Assembly (NCBI GenBank): GCA_017883495.1
Contig: JADGNL010000195.1
Span: 1-12,011 of the forward strand
DNA from: Methanomicrobiales archaeon
GTDB taxonomy: Archaea; Halobacteriota; Methanomicrobia; Methanomicrobiales; Methanospirillaceae
Reading direction: 5' to 3'
DNA length: 12,011 nt
The notes under the pieces were generated by a model. The model did no database searches and was not told where the DNA came from. It saw only the letters and a list, made by a program, of their open reading frames with translations. Both the position numbers and the translations under genes were made by a program. Shown one piece after another: positions 1-5,889 of the stretch; position 1 is the first letter of the stretch; the number at the start of each line of letters is the position of its first letter.

Positions 1-53
1 CATCCTAGAAGCTTGCGGAGCTTTTGACCCGGGTTCAAGTCCCGGCCGGGGCG
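1..53 (+). tRNA. tRNA-Arg(GCG), 3' part only
   Basis: This is the 3' two-thirds of a class I tRNA; the 5' end lies before the window. The anticodon stem is GAAGC (8-12) pairing with GCTTT (20-24), with one G-T pair. The seven-base loop TTGCGGA (13-19) places the anticodon GCG at 15-17, which reads Arg codons CGC/CGU; G follows the anticodon. A four-base variable region (25-28) leads to the T-arm: CCGGG (29-33), loop TTCAAGT (34-40), CCCGG (41-45). The acceptor 3' strand CCGGGGC is 46-52, with G as discriminator at 53. CCA is not encoded, as is common in Archaea. The arms and T-loop are seen directly. The Arg identity rests on placing the loop, because the D-arm and 5' acceptor strand are missing. 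Confidence 0.85.
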
Positions 54-69
54 CTTTTCACATTTTTCA
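54..69 (+). terminator. T-rich terminator after the tRNA
   Basis: Two short T runs (TTTT at 55-58 and TTTTT at 63-67) follow the last tRNA base directly. T-rich tracts without a hairpin are the usual stop signal for archaeal RNA polymerase, so this probably ends the tRNA transcript. It is inferred from position and composition only. Confidence 0.5.
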
Positions 70-130
70 ACTTCCCGATCCCCTGCCATTGTGGCGGACC
101 GTTTCTGTCGCTATCGAAACGTACTGGATG

Positions 131-144
131 TGCAAATTATTGCA
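131..144. promoter_or_regulatory. A/T-rich inverted repeat upstream of the metallopeptidase gene
   Basis: Arms TGCAA (131-135) and TTGCA (140-144) form a perfect inverted repeat around ATTA. It is the most A/T-rich spot between the tRNA and the gene starting at 302, in otherwise GC-rich DNA. It could be a TATA-region promoter with a leader of about 135 bases, or a binding site for a dimeric regulator. No second copy was noticed. The rest of 70-301 shows no gene I can support. Confidence 0.3.
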
Positions 145-301
145 TCTCCGTCGAGCTCTGATCGTCGGTCGATTCTCCTGTTCCCTCTCCGGCTCTTGTC
201 GTTTGCATCGATGGAGATCTACGCTAACCCCTCCGGGGCCGGCATGACCGGAATCTTCAAAAAGGTGCGGGCGCATCAGACAGGGTACGGAAGGTTCGGC
301 C

Positions 302-988
302 ATGGTCATCTTCTTCGACCCGTTCTACCTCATCTTCGTCCTGGTTCCCACGATCGCGATCTCGGCCGGCGTTCAACTCTGGCTCCGCTCGACGTACGGC
401 AAGTGGTCGAAGGTGCCCAACCACGCAGGCCTCACCGGACTCCAGGTCGGGCAGGCGCTCTTCGGCAGGACCGGCCTCCAGCCCATCGCCCTTCAGACCA
501 CTCCCGGAGAGCTCTCGGACCACTTCGATCCGTCCGCGAACGTGGTCCGCCTCTCTCAGGCCGTGGCCGCAACCCCGTCTGTCGCCTCGATGGCCGTGAC
601 CGCGCACGAGCTCGGCCACGTCCAGCAGCACCAGACCGGCTCGGGCCTGATGAAGCTCAGGACCGCGCTCGTCCCGGCTCTGCGCTTCAGCCCGACTCTC
701 TCGTATATCTGTATCCTGCTCGGCCTGTTCCTGGGGATCGCGGGGCTCTTCTACCTCGGGATCTTCTTCTTCGGTTTGATGGTGATCTTCACGATCATGA
801 CCGTGCCGGTCGAGTTCGACGCCTCCCGCCGGGCCTTCCGCCTCCTCGATCAGGCCGGCCTGCTCGTCGACGAGAACGACCGGAGGGGAGCCCGCTCGAT
901 GCTGACGGCTGCCGGTTTCACGTACGTGGCCGCGGCCGTGACCTCGATCCTGCAGCTCCTCTACTACATCTCGCTCTCGCGCCGCTGA
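302..988 (+). CDS. Membrane-bound neutral zinc metallopeptidase, YugP family
   Basis: This 228-residue protein matches the YugP-like zinc peptidase family (Pfam Zn_peptidase_2), whose members are usually about 225 residues and membrane-bound. Residues 5-28 form an N-terminal membrane segment. LSDHFDP (71-77) is a family signature. The zinc motif HELGH is at 102-106 (ligands H102 and H106, catalytic E103). PVEFDASRRA (169-178) probably supplies the third ligand, E171. Two hydrophobic stretches lie at about 133-168 and 205-224. The active site is therefore complete. The ATG at 302 is preceded by GGAAGGT (289-295), one of the few plausible ribosome sites in the window. The physiological substrate is not known to me; a role in membrane-protein turnover is inference. 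The gene stands alone between the tRNA and a convergent gene, and its stop codon lies in a hairpin loop. Confidence 0.9.
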   Translation: MVIFFDPFYLIFVLVPTIAISAGVQLWLRSTYGKWSKVPNHAGLTGLQVGQALFGRTGLQPIALQTTPGELSDHFDPSANVVRLSQAVAATPSVASMAVTAHELGHVQQHQTGSGLMKLRTALVPALRFSPTLSYICILLGLFLGIAGLFYLGIFFFGLMVIFTIMTVPVEFDASRRAFRLLDQAGLLVDENDRRGARSMLTAAGFTYVAAAVTSILQLLYYISLSRR

Positions 989-996
989 CGGCGCGA
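977..996 (+). terminator. Perfect 8-bp hairpin with the metallopeptidase stop codon in its loop
   Basis: TCGCGCCG (977-984) and CGGCGCGA (989-996) are perfect reverse complements around the four-base loop CTGA. The loop contains the TGA stop codon (986-988). No T-run follows, so it is not a classical intrinsic terminator. It may stabilise the mRNA 3' end or act in termination. The structure is seen directly; the role is inferred. Confidence 0.5.
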
Positions 997-1065
997 GGCG
1001 AGTGTCGTTCGCCCCCTCTACTCCCTACTATCCGTCTGTCACGACGACATCCGCGGACAGCAATG

Positions 1066-1086
1066 CGTCAACGTCCCGTCAACGTC
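1066..1086 (+). repeat. Two-copy tandem repeat of CGTCAACGTC
   Basis: CGTCAACGTC occurs at 1066-1075 and again at 1077-1086, separated by a single C, giving an 11-base unit repeated nearly twice. It lies in non-coding DNA between convergent genes. It may be simple slippage or a paired binding site; nothing else points to a function. Confidence 0.6.
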
Positions 1087-1251
1087 GGCGCCAGGGCACA
1101 CGATCGTACATACCTTCTCCAGCAGCGACGAGCAGCATCTCCGCGGGCCCTGTACCCTGTCACGGGAGAAAAAATGCAACGGTAGAGTGATAGTCAGAGA
1201 AATGCGGGGGAGGACCGGAGTCGACCCCCCGGGAAGATCCGGATGGTTTCG

Positions 1252-1288
1252 CGCGGTGAGATGCCAGGGCACCCTGGCCCAAACCGCG
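1252..1288. terminator. Two-part hairpin between convergent genes
   Basis: The inner arms GCCAGGG (1263-1269) and CCCTGGC (1272-1278) and the outer arms CGCGGT (1252-1257) and ACCGCG (1283-1288) form a long imperfect stem with a small internal loop. It lies 33 bases beyond the stop codon of the minus-strand phosphoesterase gene. It would form on either strand, so it could act as a bidirectional 3'-end element. The pairing is seen; the role is inferred. Confidence 0.45.
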
Positions 1289-1321
1289 AGCTGAGGAGCG
1301 TGCGGTCCGGGCAGGGTCACT

Positions 1322-2197
1322 CTATCCCGGCCCGATTCGGACGATCTCCGGCGACGTCGCCCGGATCTCGCGCGGCAGGTTCGACGTACCGATTCCGCGC
1401 GTCACGTACATCACCGCGTCGCCGAGCGAACTCCGGCCCGAGAGTCCGAGCCGGTCCGCGACACCGGCCGGTAGGAACTGGCCGCCGTGGGTATGGCCTG
1501 CCAGGATCAGGTCCGCGTCCCACGGGGCGGCGCAGTCGGGCTCGTGGATCAGGTAGATGGTGAAGGCGTCGGTCGGTTCGAGCGCCGGCGGATTCGCGCG
1601 CCCGGCCCAGCCGTCGTCGAGGCCGACGAGGCGGACGGGCCGGCCGTCGATCTCGAGATCGACGGCCTGGTTCCGGAGCACGTGTACGCCGTTCGCCTCG
1701 AGTGCGGCGGCGACTCTATCCGCATAAGCCCCGTCGGCCGTCCCGTCGTCGAGGCTGCCGAGGTCGTAGTCTGTCGCCGAGACCCGGGCCTGACGGATCT
1801 CGGTCAGTTTCTTCACGAGGGTCGTTGCCGTGTCGCCCGACTGGTAGTCGTGATTGCCGAGGATGGCGTAGGTCGGGGCGTCGAGTTCGCTCCAGACAGA
1901 CTGGAGCCCGAGGTCGTCGTCGCCGCCGAAGACGAAGTCGCCCCCGATAAGCACGAGCGACGGATGCATCGCATTGATCTCGCGGATCGTCTCGTTGATC
2001 AGGGGAAGGTTCGCCTCCCTGACGTGAGGGTCCGCGATGAAAACGATCCCGTTCGGGGCTCCCTCGACAGTTAGATCGGTCACCGCGGGATCGCGATGCT
2101 CGGTCATGAAAGCCCCGAGAGAGACCGAAAGGACCGAGAGGATAAGCGTGACCGAGAAGAACCGGTTCAGGTGCGGCATGCGCGGCGCGACGGTCAT
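1322..2197 (-). CDS. Membrane-anchored calcineurin-like metallophosphoesterase (YkuE/YaeI type)
   Basis: From the ATG at 2197 the product has 291 residues. A short charged start and one membrane segment (about 11-30) are followed by a metallophosphoesterase domain. All the metal-binding motifs are present: ADPH (D56, H58), GGD (D87), GNHD (114-117), HEP (H218) and GHTHGG (234-239). In the related bacterial YkuE/YaeI group the domain faces the membrane and cleaves lipid-linked phosphoesters; the substrate here is unknown. The frame stays open to a TTG at 2245. However, a TATA-like CTTATAC (minus strand of 2221-2227) lies inside that extension, 27 bases before the ATG at 2197. The longer form would therefore begin upstream of the likely transcript start. 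ATG 2179 is another possibility. The gene is divergent from the aminotransferase gene. Confidence 0.88.
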   Translation of the reverse strand: MTVAPRMPHLNRFFSVTLILSVLSVSLGAFMTEHRDPAVTDLTVEGAPNGIVFIADPHVREANLPLINETIREINAMHPSLVLIGGDFVFGGDDDLGLQSVWSELDAPTYAILGNHDYQSGDTATTLVKKLTEIRQARVSATDYDLGSLDDGTADGAYADRVAAALEANGVHVLRNQAVDLEIDGRPVRLVGLDDGWAGRANPPALEPTDAFTIYLIHEPDCAAPWDADLILAGHTHGGQFLPAGVADRLGLSGRSSLGDAVMYVTRGIGTSNLPREIRATSPEIVRIGPG

Positions 2198-2220
2198 CAG
2201 GGAAGTATGGATCCGGGGTC

Positions 2221-2227
2221 GTATAAG
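2221..2227 (-). promoter_or_regulatory. TATA-like box of the phosphoesterase gene
   Basis: The minus strand reads CTTATAC here, centred 27 bases before the ATG at 2197. With the usual archaeal TATA-to-start spacing the transcript would begin at or next to that ATG, giving a leaderless mRNA. The call is by eye, without a weight matrix. Confidence 0.5.
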
Positions 2228-2461
2228 CAATTCGTATATCGGCAAACAGTCGGAGGCTTCACCGGCTTGTGGGAACGGCGCACCCGGGCTCTTCGTGCAC
2301 CTCCGTCTGCGCTATCGCCTCCCCGTGCGATTTGAGCCGGAGCAAGCCGGCGCCCGCAACGACGAAGCGGCGCGCCCCGTACTCGAGGCTCTGCCCTTCC
2401 GGTGGGGCCGCTACTCGAAGTATTGCGCCGCATTCGGGGGGACCTGACAACGTACCCGCAG

Positions 2462-2468
2462 GATTAAC
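2462..2468 (+). promoter_or_regulatory. TATA-like box of the aminotransferase gene
   Basis: GATTAAC is centred 28 bases before the GTG at 2493, in a GC-rich background, and no Shine-Dalgarno site precedes the GTG. It supports a leaderless start at 2493. The match to an archaeal TATA consensus is weak. The rest of 2228-2461 shows no supported gene. Confidence 0.35.
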
Positions 2469-2492
2469 GCCTGCCGCTTCCAACGATTCCCC

Positions 2493-3674
2493 GTGACAGC
2501 GCACCCGTACCGTTTTGCCCGCCGCATGGCCGCAGTCCCGCCATCGTTCCTCGGCACGCTCTTCGCCGTCTCGGCGGACCCGTCCGTGATCTCGTTCGCG
2601 GGAGGCCTGCCTTCGGCTACAGTCCTCGATGCGGCCGGGATCGCGGAGGCATCGGCCGACGTGCTCGCGGACGCGGGTCCGGCCGCCCTGCAGTACTCGA
2701 CCACGGACGGATACCTCCCGTTACGCAAATTCATCGCCGACCGCTACCGGCGCCGCGTCGGCCTCGACGTGACCGCGGCGAACATCCAGATCGTGAACGG
2801 CTCGCAGCAGTGCCTCGACCTCGTCGCGAAATGCCTCGTCGACCCCGGCGACGCCGTCGTGATCGAGGCCCCCGGATATCTCGGCGCGATCGAGGCCTTC
2901 AGCCTGTACGAGCCGCGTCTCTCGGCTGTTCCCGTCGGCGAGGGCGGGCCGGATCTCGCGGCACTCGCGCAGGTCGTCGGGCGGGACCGACCCAAGTTCT
3001 TCTACGCGATCCCCAACGCGCAGAATCCGTCGGGCCTGACGTATTCCGACGAGGCGAGGCGGGCCGTCGCCGATCTCCTCGACGGCACCGAGACGCTCCT
3101 GTACGAGGACGATGCGTTCGGCGAGCTCTTCTTCGACGGCTGCGCCCGTCGACCGATCGGCGCGGATCTACCGGGCCGGGCGCTGCTCTCGGGCTCGTTC
3201 TCGAAGGTGCTCGCGCCCGGCATGCGTTGCGGCTGGCTCGTGGCGCCCGAGGAGGTGCTCGCGCAGTTCAACGTAGCAAAGCAGGCGGCCGACCTCCACT
3301 CGAACCACCTCTGCCAGCTCGTGCTTCACCGCTGGCTCACGACCCACGACCTCGACGCGCAGTGCAGGAGAGTCGCGCGACTGTACGAAGAGAACTGCCG
3401 GGCACTCGTGGATGCGCTCGACGACCGGTGCCCCGAACTCGCTCATACCACGCCCGAGGGCGGCATGTTCATGCTTGCACACCTCCCCCGCGGCATCTCG
3501 TCGCTGGCCCTCTTCGAGGAGGGAGTCCGGCAGGGCGTGGCCGTGATGCCGGGGCCACCGTTCTTCCTCGAGGGGGGCGACGACGTGATCCGCCTGAACT
3601 TCTCGAATACCGATCCCGGGCGGTGCGCGGAGGGGATCGGCCGATTGGCCGGAGCTCTTGCCGCTCTCGGGTGA
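2493..3674 (+). CDS. PLP-dependent aminotransferase, class I/II (LysN / 2-aminoadipate aminotransferase-like)
   Basis: This 393-residue fold-type I aminotransferase is of normal length. The N-terminal RFARRM (7-12) and SFAGGLP (34-40) are typical of the LysN/kynurenine-aminotransferase-II-like and MocR-related group. Other motifs are NAQNPSG (175-181), YEDDAFGEL (204-212, holding the Asp that contacts the pyridine ring) and GSFSKVLAPGMRCGW (234-248), where K238 is the Schiff-base lysine. R367 in VIRLNFS should bind the substrate carboxylate. It would transfer amino groups between an amino acid and 2-oxoglutarate; an aromatic, branched-chain or 2-aminoadipate substrate cannot be told apart here. 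No DNA-binding domain is fused to it. The GTG start keeps the conserved RFARRM segment; ATG 2526 would cut it. CGGG-TGAA-CCCG (3668-3679) places the stop codon in a small hairpin loop. Confidence 0.9.
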   Translation: MTAHPYRFARRMAAVPPSFLGTLFAVSADPSVISFAGGLPSATVLDAAGIAEASADVLADAGPAALQYSTTDGYLPLRKFIADRYRRRVGLDVTAANIQIVNGSQQCLDLVAKCLVDPGDAVVIEAPGYLGAIEAFSLYEPRLSAVPVGEGGPDLAALAQVVGRDRPKFFYAIPNAQNPSGLTYSDEARRAVADLLDGTETLLYEDDAFGELFFDGCARRPIGADLPGRALLSGSFSKVLAPGMRCGWLVAPEEVLAQFNVAKQAADLHSNHLCQLVLHRWLTTHDLDAQCRRVARLYEENCRALVDALDDRCPELAHTTPEGGMFMLAHLPRGISSLALFEEGVRQGVAVMPGPPFFLEGGDDVIRLNFSNTDPGRCAEGIGRLAGALAALG

Positions 3675-3714
3675 ACCCGTTCGCTTTGCCCGATGATAAC
3701 GGCAGAAGCAGGAT

Positions 3715-4070
3715 ATGAGTGACGGCATGGTCCGGATCATGCTCGGCGACTTCCGGAAAAGCTACCCTTAGGGGAGGTATCCCCTTGCCGAACTCACCTC
3801 CACAGCCCTCCGCGAGGAGACCACGCCCCTGACCGTCTCGGTCGACCATGTCCGGTAATGGAACAGCGAGAGATTTCAAGAAGTTCGCGGATATCTCGCC
3901 CATAGCTTCTATCCGGGCGGCACCTTCTCCACCGGCCCGGTGGCGTCCGTCCAGGCTGCGCTTCCGACGACCGCGAAGTCGGCCCGGCACTTCGGGTGCT
4001 GGCCGTTATCGCGCCCCGGGTGTGGCGCTGGTCCTGAAGCGGACTTGGCATCGGGTGCGTACCCGGGCGA
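3715..4070 (+). pseudogene. Degenerate ORF, family not recognised
   Basis: An ATG at 3715 opens a frame that runs 18 codons to TAG (3769-3771), then 28 codons to TAA (3856-3858), and then stays open past 4070. Between the stops the codons keep the G/C-rich third positions of neighbouring genes, for example the segment reading ERFQEVRGYLAHSFYPGGTF (about 3868-3927). This looks like a coding sequence broken by nonsense mutations rather than random spacer. I could not assign it to a family, and further frameshifts after about 3990 are possible. The limits are approximate. It sits between the aminotransferase and the acyltransferase genes, in a stretch with a second pseudogene. The alternative is non-coding DNA with fortuitous open frames. 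Confidence 0.4.
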
Positions 4071-4074
4071 ACCC

Positions 4075-4082
4075 TTAAGTTT
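4075..4082 (+). promoter_or_regulatory. TATA-like box near the acyltransferase start
   Basis: TTAAGTTT, within CCCTTAAGTTT, is the only A/T-rich stretch near this gene start. It ends 5 bases before the ATG at 4088 but is centred about 31 bases before the in-frame ATG at 4109. If it is the TATA box, translation would start at 4109. A near copy (CCCTTTAAGTTT, 5548-5559) lies ahead of the glutaredoxin gene. Confidence 0.4.
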
Positions 4083-4087
4083 CTCTG

Positions 4088-4729
4088 ATGGAACTCGTAC
4101 TACGACGCATGGTGTACGAAGCGCTGTACCGGATCAAATACCGAGCGCGGTTTATCGTCAACAGACATCCCATGCTGTACCGGTTCGCGGAGTGGGCTTG
4201 GTTCAATGCGTACTGGACCATGATCTTTGCCTGTGATCTGACCGGGAAAATACCATCGCACCTCATCCGGGACACGCTGTACATCCATCTCTTCAAGATC
4301 GGGTTCCCTCGGAGTGCGACGATCTATCGCGGATGCAAATTCTTCTCGCCCTGGAAGCTCAAGATCGGCGAGCACTCGATCATCGGTGATCAAGGGTTTC
4401 TGGATGCACGGGAGACGATCCGGATCGGCCGCAACGTGAACATCGGTAAGGACGTCCGGATCTTCACGCTCGAACATAATATCGATTCCCCGGAGTTCGG
4501 GCATCAGGGCGGCCCTGTCACGATCGGGGATAATGTCTATATTTGCTGCCGGGTGACGATCCTCCCGGATGTCGTGATCGGTGAGGGGGCCGTGATCGCG
4601 AGCGGTGCGGTCGTAACTCGCGATGTTCAGCCGTGGGTGCTCGTGGGCGGCGTGCCCGCAAAATTCATTCGCACCCGCCCCGAGGTCCATTACACCCTCG
4701 GCGAGTTCAGTAAGATCCTGTTCCAGTGA
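4088..4729 (+). CDS. Hexapeptide-repeat (LbH) O-acyltransferase, maltose/galactoside acetyltransferase-like
   Basis: This 213-residue protein has a basic, aromatic N-terminal region (1-80) followed by a left-handed beta-helix domain (about 90-190). Imperfect hexapeptide repeats can be read: KIGEHSIIG, RIGRNVNIG, TIGDNVYI, VIGEGAVIASGAVVTRDV. H130 in FTLEHNID fits the catalytic His of maltose and galactoside acetyltransferases. The closing VLVGGVPAKFIRTR (184-197) is typical of the family. It would move an acetyl or other acyl group from a CoA donor to a sugar hydroxyl; the acceptor is unknown. Its codon use is a little less GC-rich than its neighbours, and pseudogenes lie on both sides, so transfer or a shrinking glycan cluster is plausible. 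The longest ATG start is listed; the promoter position would favour ATG 4109 (206 residues). A 6-bp inverted repeat (CCGCCG 4730-4735, CGGCGG 4742-4747) begins directly after the stop. Confidence 0.85.
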   Translation: MELVLRRMVYEALYRIKYRARFIVNRHPMLYRFAEWAWFNAYWTMIFACDLTGKIPSHLIRDTLYIHLFKIGFPRSATIYRGCKFFSPWKLKIGEHSIIGDQGFLDARETIRIGRNVNIGKDVRIFTLEHNIDSPEFGHQGGPVTIGDNVYICCRVTILPDVVIGEGAVIASGAVVTRDVQPWVLVGGVPAKFIRTRPEVHYTLGEFSKILFQ

Positions 4730-4747
4730 CCGCCGAGGTCCCGGCGG
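4730..4747 (+). terminator. Hairpin directly after the acyltransferase stop codon
   Basis: CCGCCG (4730-4735) and CGGCGG (4742-4747) pair perfectly around a six-base loop, starting at the base after the TGA stop. No T-run follows. A role in 3'-end formation or mRNA stability is inferred. Confidence 0.4.
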
Positions 4748-4807
4748 ATCGCATCCTCCGTGCGTCACCCGTACGGCGAAAGCCGACCTCGATTGGGAAA
4801 GACGGAG

Positions 4808-4816
4808 ATATCTAAA
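4808..4816 (+). promoter_or_regulatory. TATA-like box of the deacetylase pseudogene
   Basis: ATATCTAAA is centred about 23 bases before the ATG at 4835, which would give a leaderless start there. The promoter appears intact although the gene behind it is broken. Confidence 0.4.
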
Positions 4817-4834
4817 CAGGTATTCTTTGCGATT

Positions 4835-5542
4835 ATGACCGAGCCTCATTCTACCACCCATCACCCGGTCCGTTTCCTCGTGCCGCTTTGTCCTTCCCCG
4901 ATTCCCGTCGGCTTTCGGCGACCCCGGGGCGCCGTTGGACGTGCAGAAGAAGGGGGTCGCTCGTCGAGGCGGTCCTGGGCCACGACGGGCAGGAGATTGC
5001 GAGCCATACCTTCTCCCACTACTACTGCCTCGAGCCGGGGCAGACGGTTGAGGAGTTCCACGCGGACACCGCGGCGGCGAACCACGCTGCGGCTCGGTAC
5101 GGGATCGAGCTCTCCAGCCGAGTCTTCCCCTCGGAGCGAGACCAACGACGACTACCTCGCCGCCTGCCGGGAATGCGGGATCCGGACCTATCGCCGGAAC
5201 ACGCAGTCCTGGCTGTTCTACCGCGAGATGAACGAGGGCGGCGAGACGACCTTTCGGAGTGCGGCCGGGTACGCGGACGCGTTCGTGAACCTCTCGGGCT
5301 ACCAGGTGCACGACCCCGCGGAGGTCCACGAGCCGCTCCCCGTGGACGTGCCGGCATCGCGCTTCCTTTACCGCCGCCGGGCCGGGACTCTCCGCGTTCT
5401 GAGGCGGAGACGAACGGTTCTGGTCAGACGATTGCCTACAAATGTCTCGCGCTTTGGCCGCAGCCGGGATAGACCGATGACGCATCAGCTGCCCCAAGAA
5501 CCATTGATTATCATGCCTCTGCGTCGGCCACCCGGCGTGTAG
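4835..5542 (+). pseudogene. Polysaccharide deacetylase (NodB-type) pseudogene, truncated and frameshifted
   Basis: The middle of a polysaccharide deacetylase is clear but split between two frames. One frame (from about 4957) reads LVEAVLGHDGQEIASHTFSH, with the zinc-binding HTFSH at 5005-5019, and continues through ARYGIEL to VFP (about 5122-5130). The other frame, from 5132, reads RSETNDDYLAACRECGIRTY and continues to PVDVPASRFL (ending about 5368). A single extra base near T5131 explains the switch, because removing it joins VFP to RSETNDDY as in intact relatives. The 5' part is also damaged. Only about 40 codons separate the ATG from the recognisable segment, where relatives carry roughly 100 or more including the first catalytic Asp motif. 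The C-terminal motifs after PASRFL are not recognisable. The second frame ends at 5542; that limit is approximate. The intact gene would have removed acetyl groups from a surface or extracellular glycan. Confidence 0.75.
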
Positions 5543-5583
5543 CGGCCCCTTTAAGTTTGCCGGACCGATTCGTCGGCAGAAGG

Positions 5584-5590
5584 TATTTAT
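5584..5590 (+). promoter_or_regulatory. TATA box of the glutaredoxin-FTR operon
   Basis: TATTTAT is centred 27 bases before the ATG at 5614, the best TATA-to-ATG arrangement on the plus strand here. It predicts a leaderless or nearly leaderless transcript. A second A/T island (CCCTTTAAGTTT, 5548-5559) could drive a leadered transcript that would use TGAGGA (5599-5604) as a ribosome site. Confidence 0.55.
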
Positions 5591-5613
5591 CCCGGTCCTG
5601 AGGAATCCATGCC

Positions 5614-5889
5614 ATGAAGACCGAGCACGTTGACGGCCGGGACCACGGAAAGGTCATGCTCTACGCCCTCTCCACCTGCGGCTGGTGCGCTAAGACCAAG
5701 CAGCTCCTGACCGACCTCGGAATCGCTTTCGACTACCTCTATGTCGACAAGGTCGGCCCCGACGAGCAGAAGGCCGTCGTCGAGGAGGTCGAGAAGTACA
5801 ACCCCGCCCTCTCCTTCCCGACCGTCGTGATAGGCGACAGAACGATCGTCGGGTTCAGGGAAGACGAACTCCGGAAGGCGTTGGCGTGA
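5614..5889 (+). CDS. Glutaredoxin-like thioredoxin-fold protein (CGWC)
   Basis: This 91-residue glutaredoxin family protein has its active site CGWC at 22-25 and the cis-proline motif SFPT at 67-70 (P69), followed by GFREDEL, a typical end of the family. It is a cytoplasmic dithiol protein expected to reduce disulfides or pass electrons to protein or small-thiol targets. Its stop overlaps the GTG of the next gene by four bases, so the two are almost certainly co-translated. That gene encodes an FTR-type disulfide reductase, so the natural inference is that this protein receives electrons from it. The ATG at 5614 is the only usable start; the ATG at 5609 meets a stop after two codons. Intracellular methanogens often lack glutathione, so reduction by the neighbouring enzyme is more likely than by glutathione. 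Confidence 0.9.
   Translation: MKTEHVDGRDHGKVMLYALSTCGWCAKTKQLLTDLGIAFDYLYVDKVGPDEQKAVVEEVEKYNPALSFPTVVIGDRTIVGFREDELRKALA

Larger units (their letters stand above)
989..1321. other. Convergent intergenic region with hairpins and no supported gene
   Basis: These 333 bases lie between two convergent 3' ends. Short open frames here have no start signal and resemble no family I recognise. The region holds an 11-base tandem duplication (1066-1086) and an A6 run at 1169-1174, which is T6 on the minus strand and could end transcripts of the phosphoesterase gene. It also holds an inverted repeat CGGGGG/CCCCCG (1205-1210 and 1226-1231) and the larger hairpin at 1252-1288. Confidence 0.6.

Noticed and set aside
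1..53. Proline as the tRNA identity (CGG read one base later in the loop)
   Set aside because: That reading would break the seven-base loop with T before the anticodon. The stem pairing GAAGC/GCTTT fixes the loop so that GCG is the anticodon.
91..1185. A 364-codon open frame overlapping the metallopeptidase gene
   Set aside because: It is out of frame with a protein carrying a complete HELGH site, its translation is Arg/Pro-rich and low in complexity, and it matches no family. It is a shadow of GC-rich coding DNA.
2259..2504. A short minus-strand open frame between the phosphoesterase and aminotransferase genes
   Set aside because: It has no start signal, overlaps the aminotransferase start region and resembles no family. 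The gap is better explained as promoter DNA.
4100..5497. A 465-codon minus-strand open frame across the acyltransferase and deacetylase region
   Set aside because: It runs antisense to an intact hexapeptide-repeat gene and to the deacetylase remnant. The translation has no domain I recognise.
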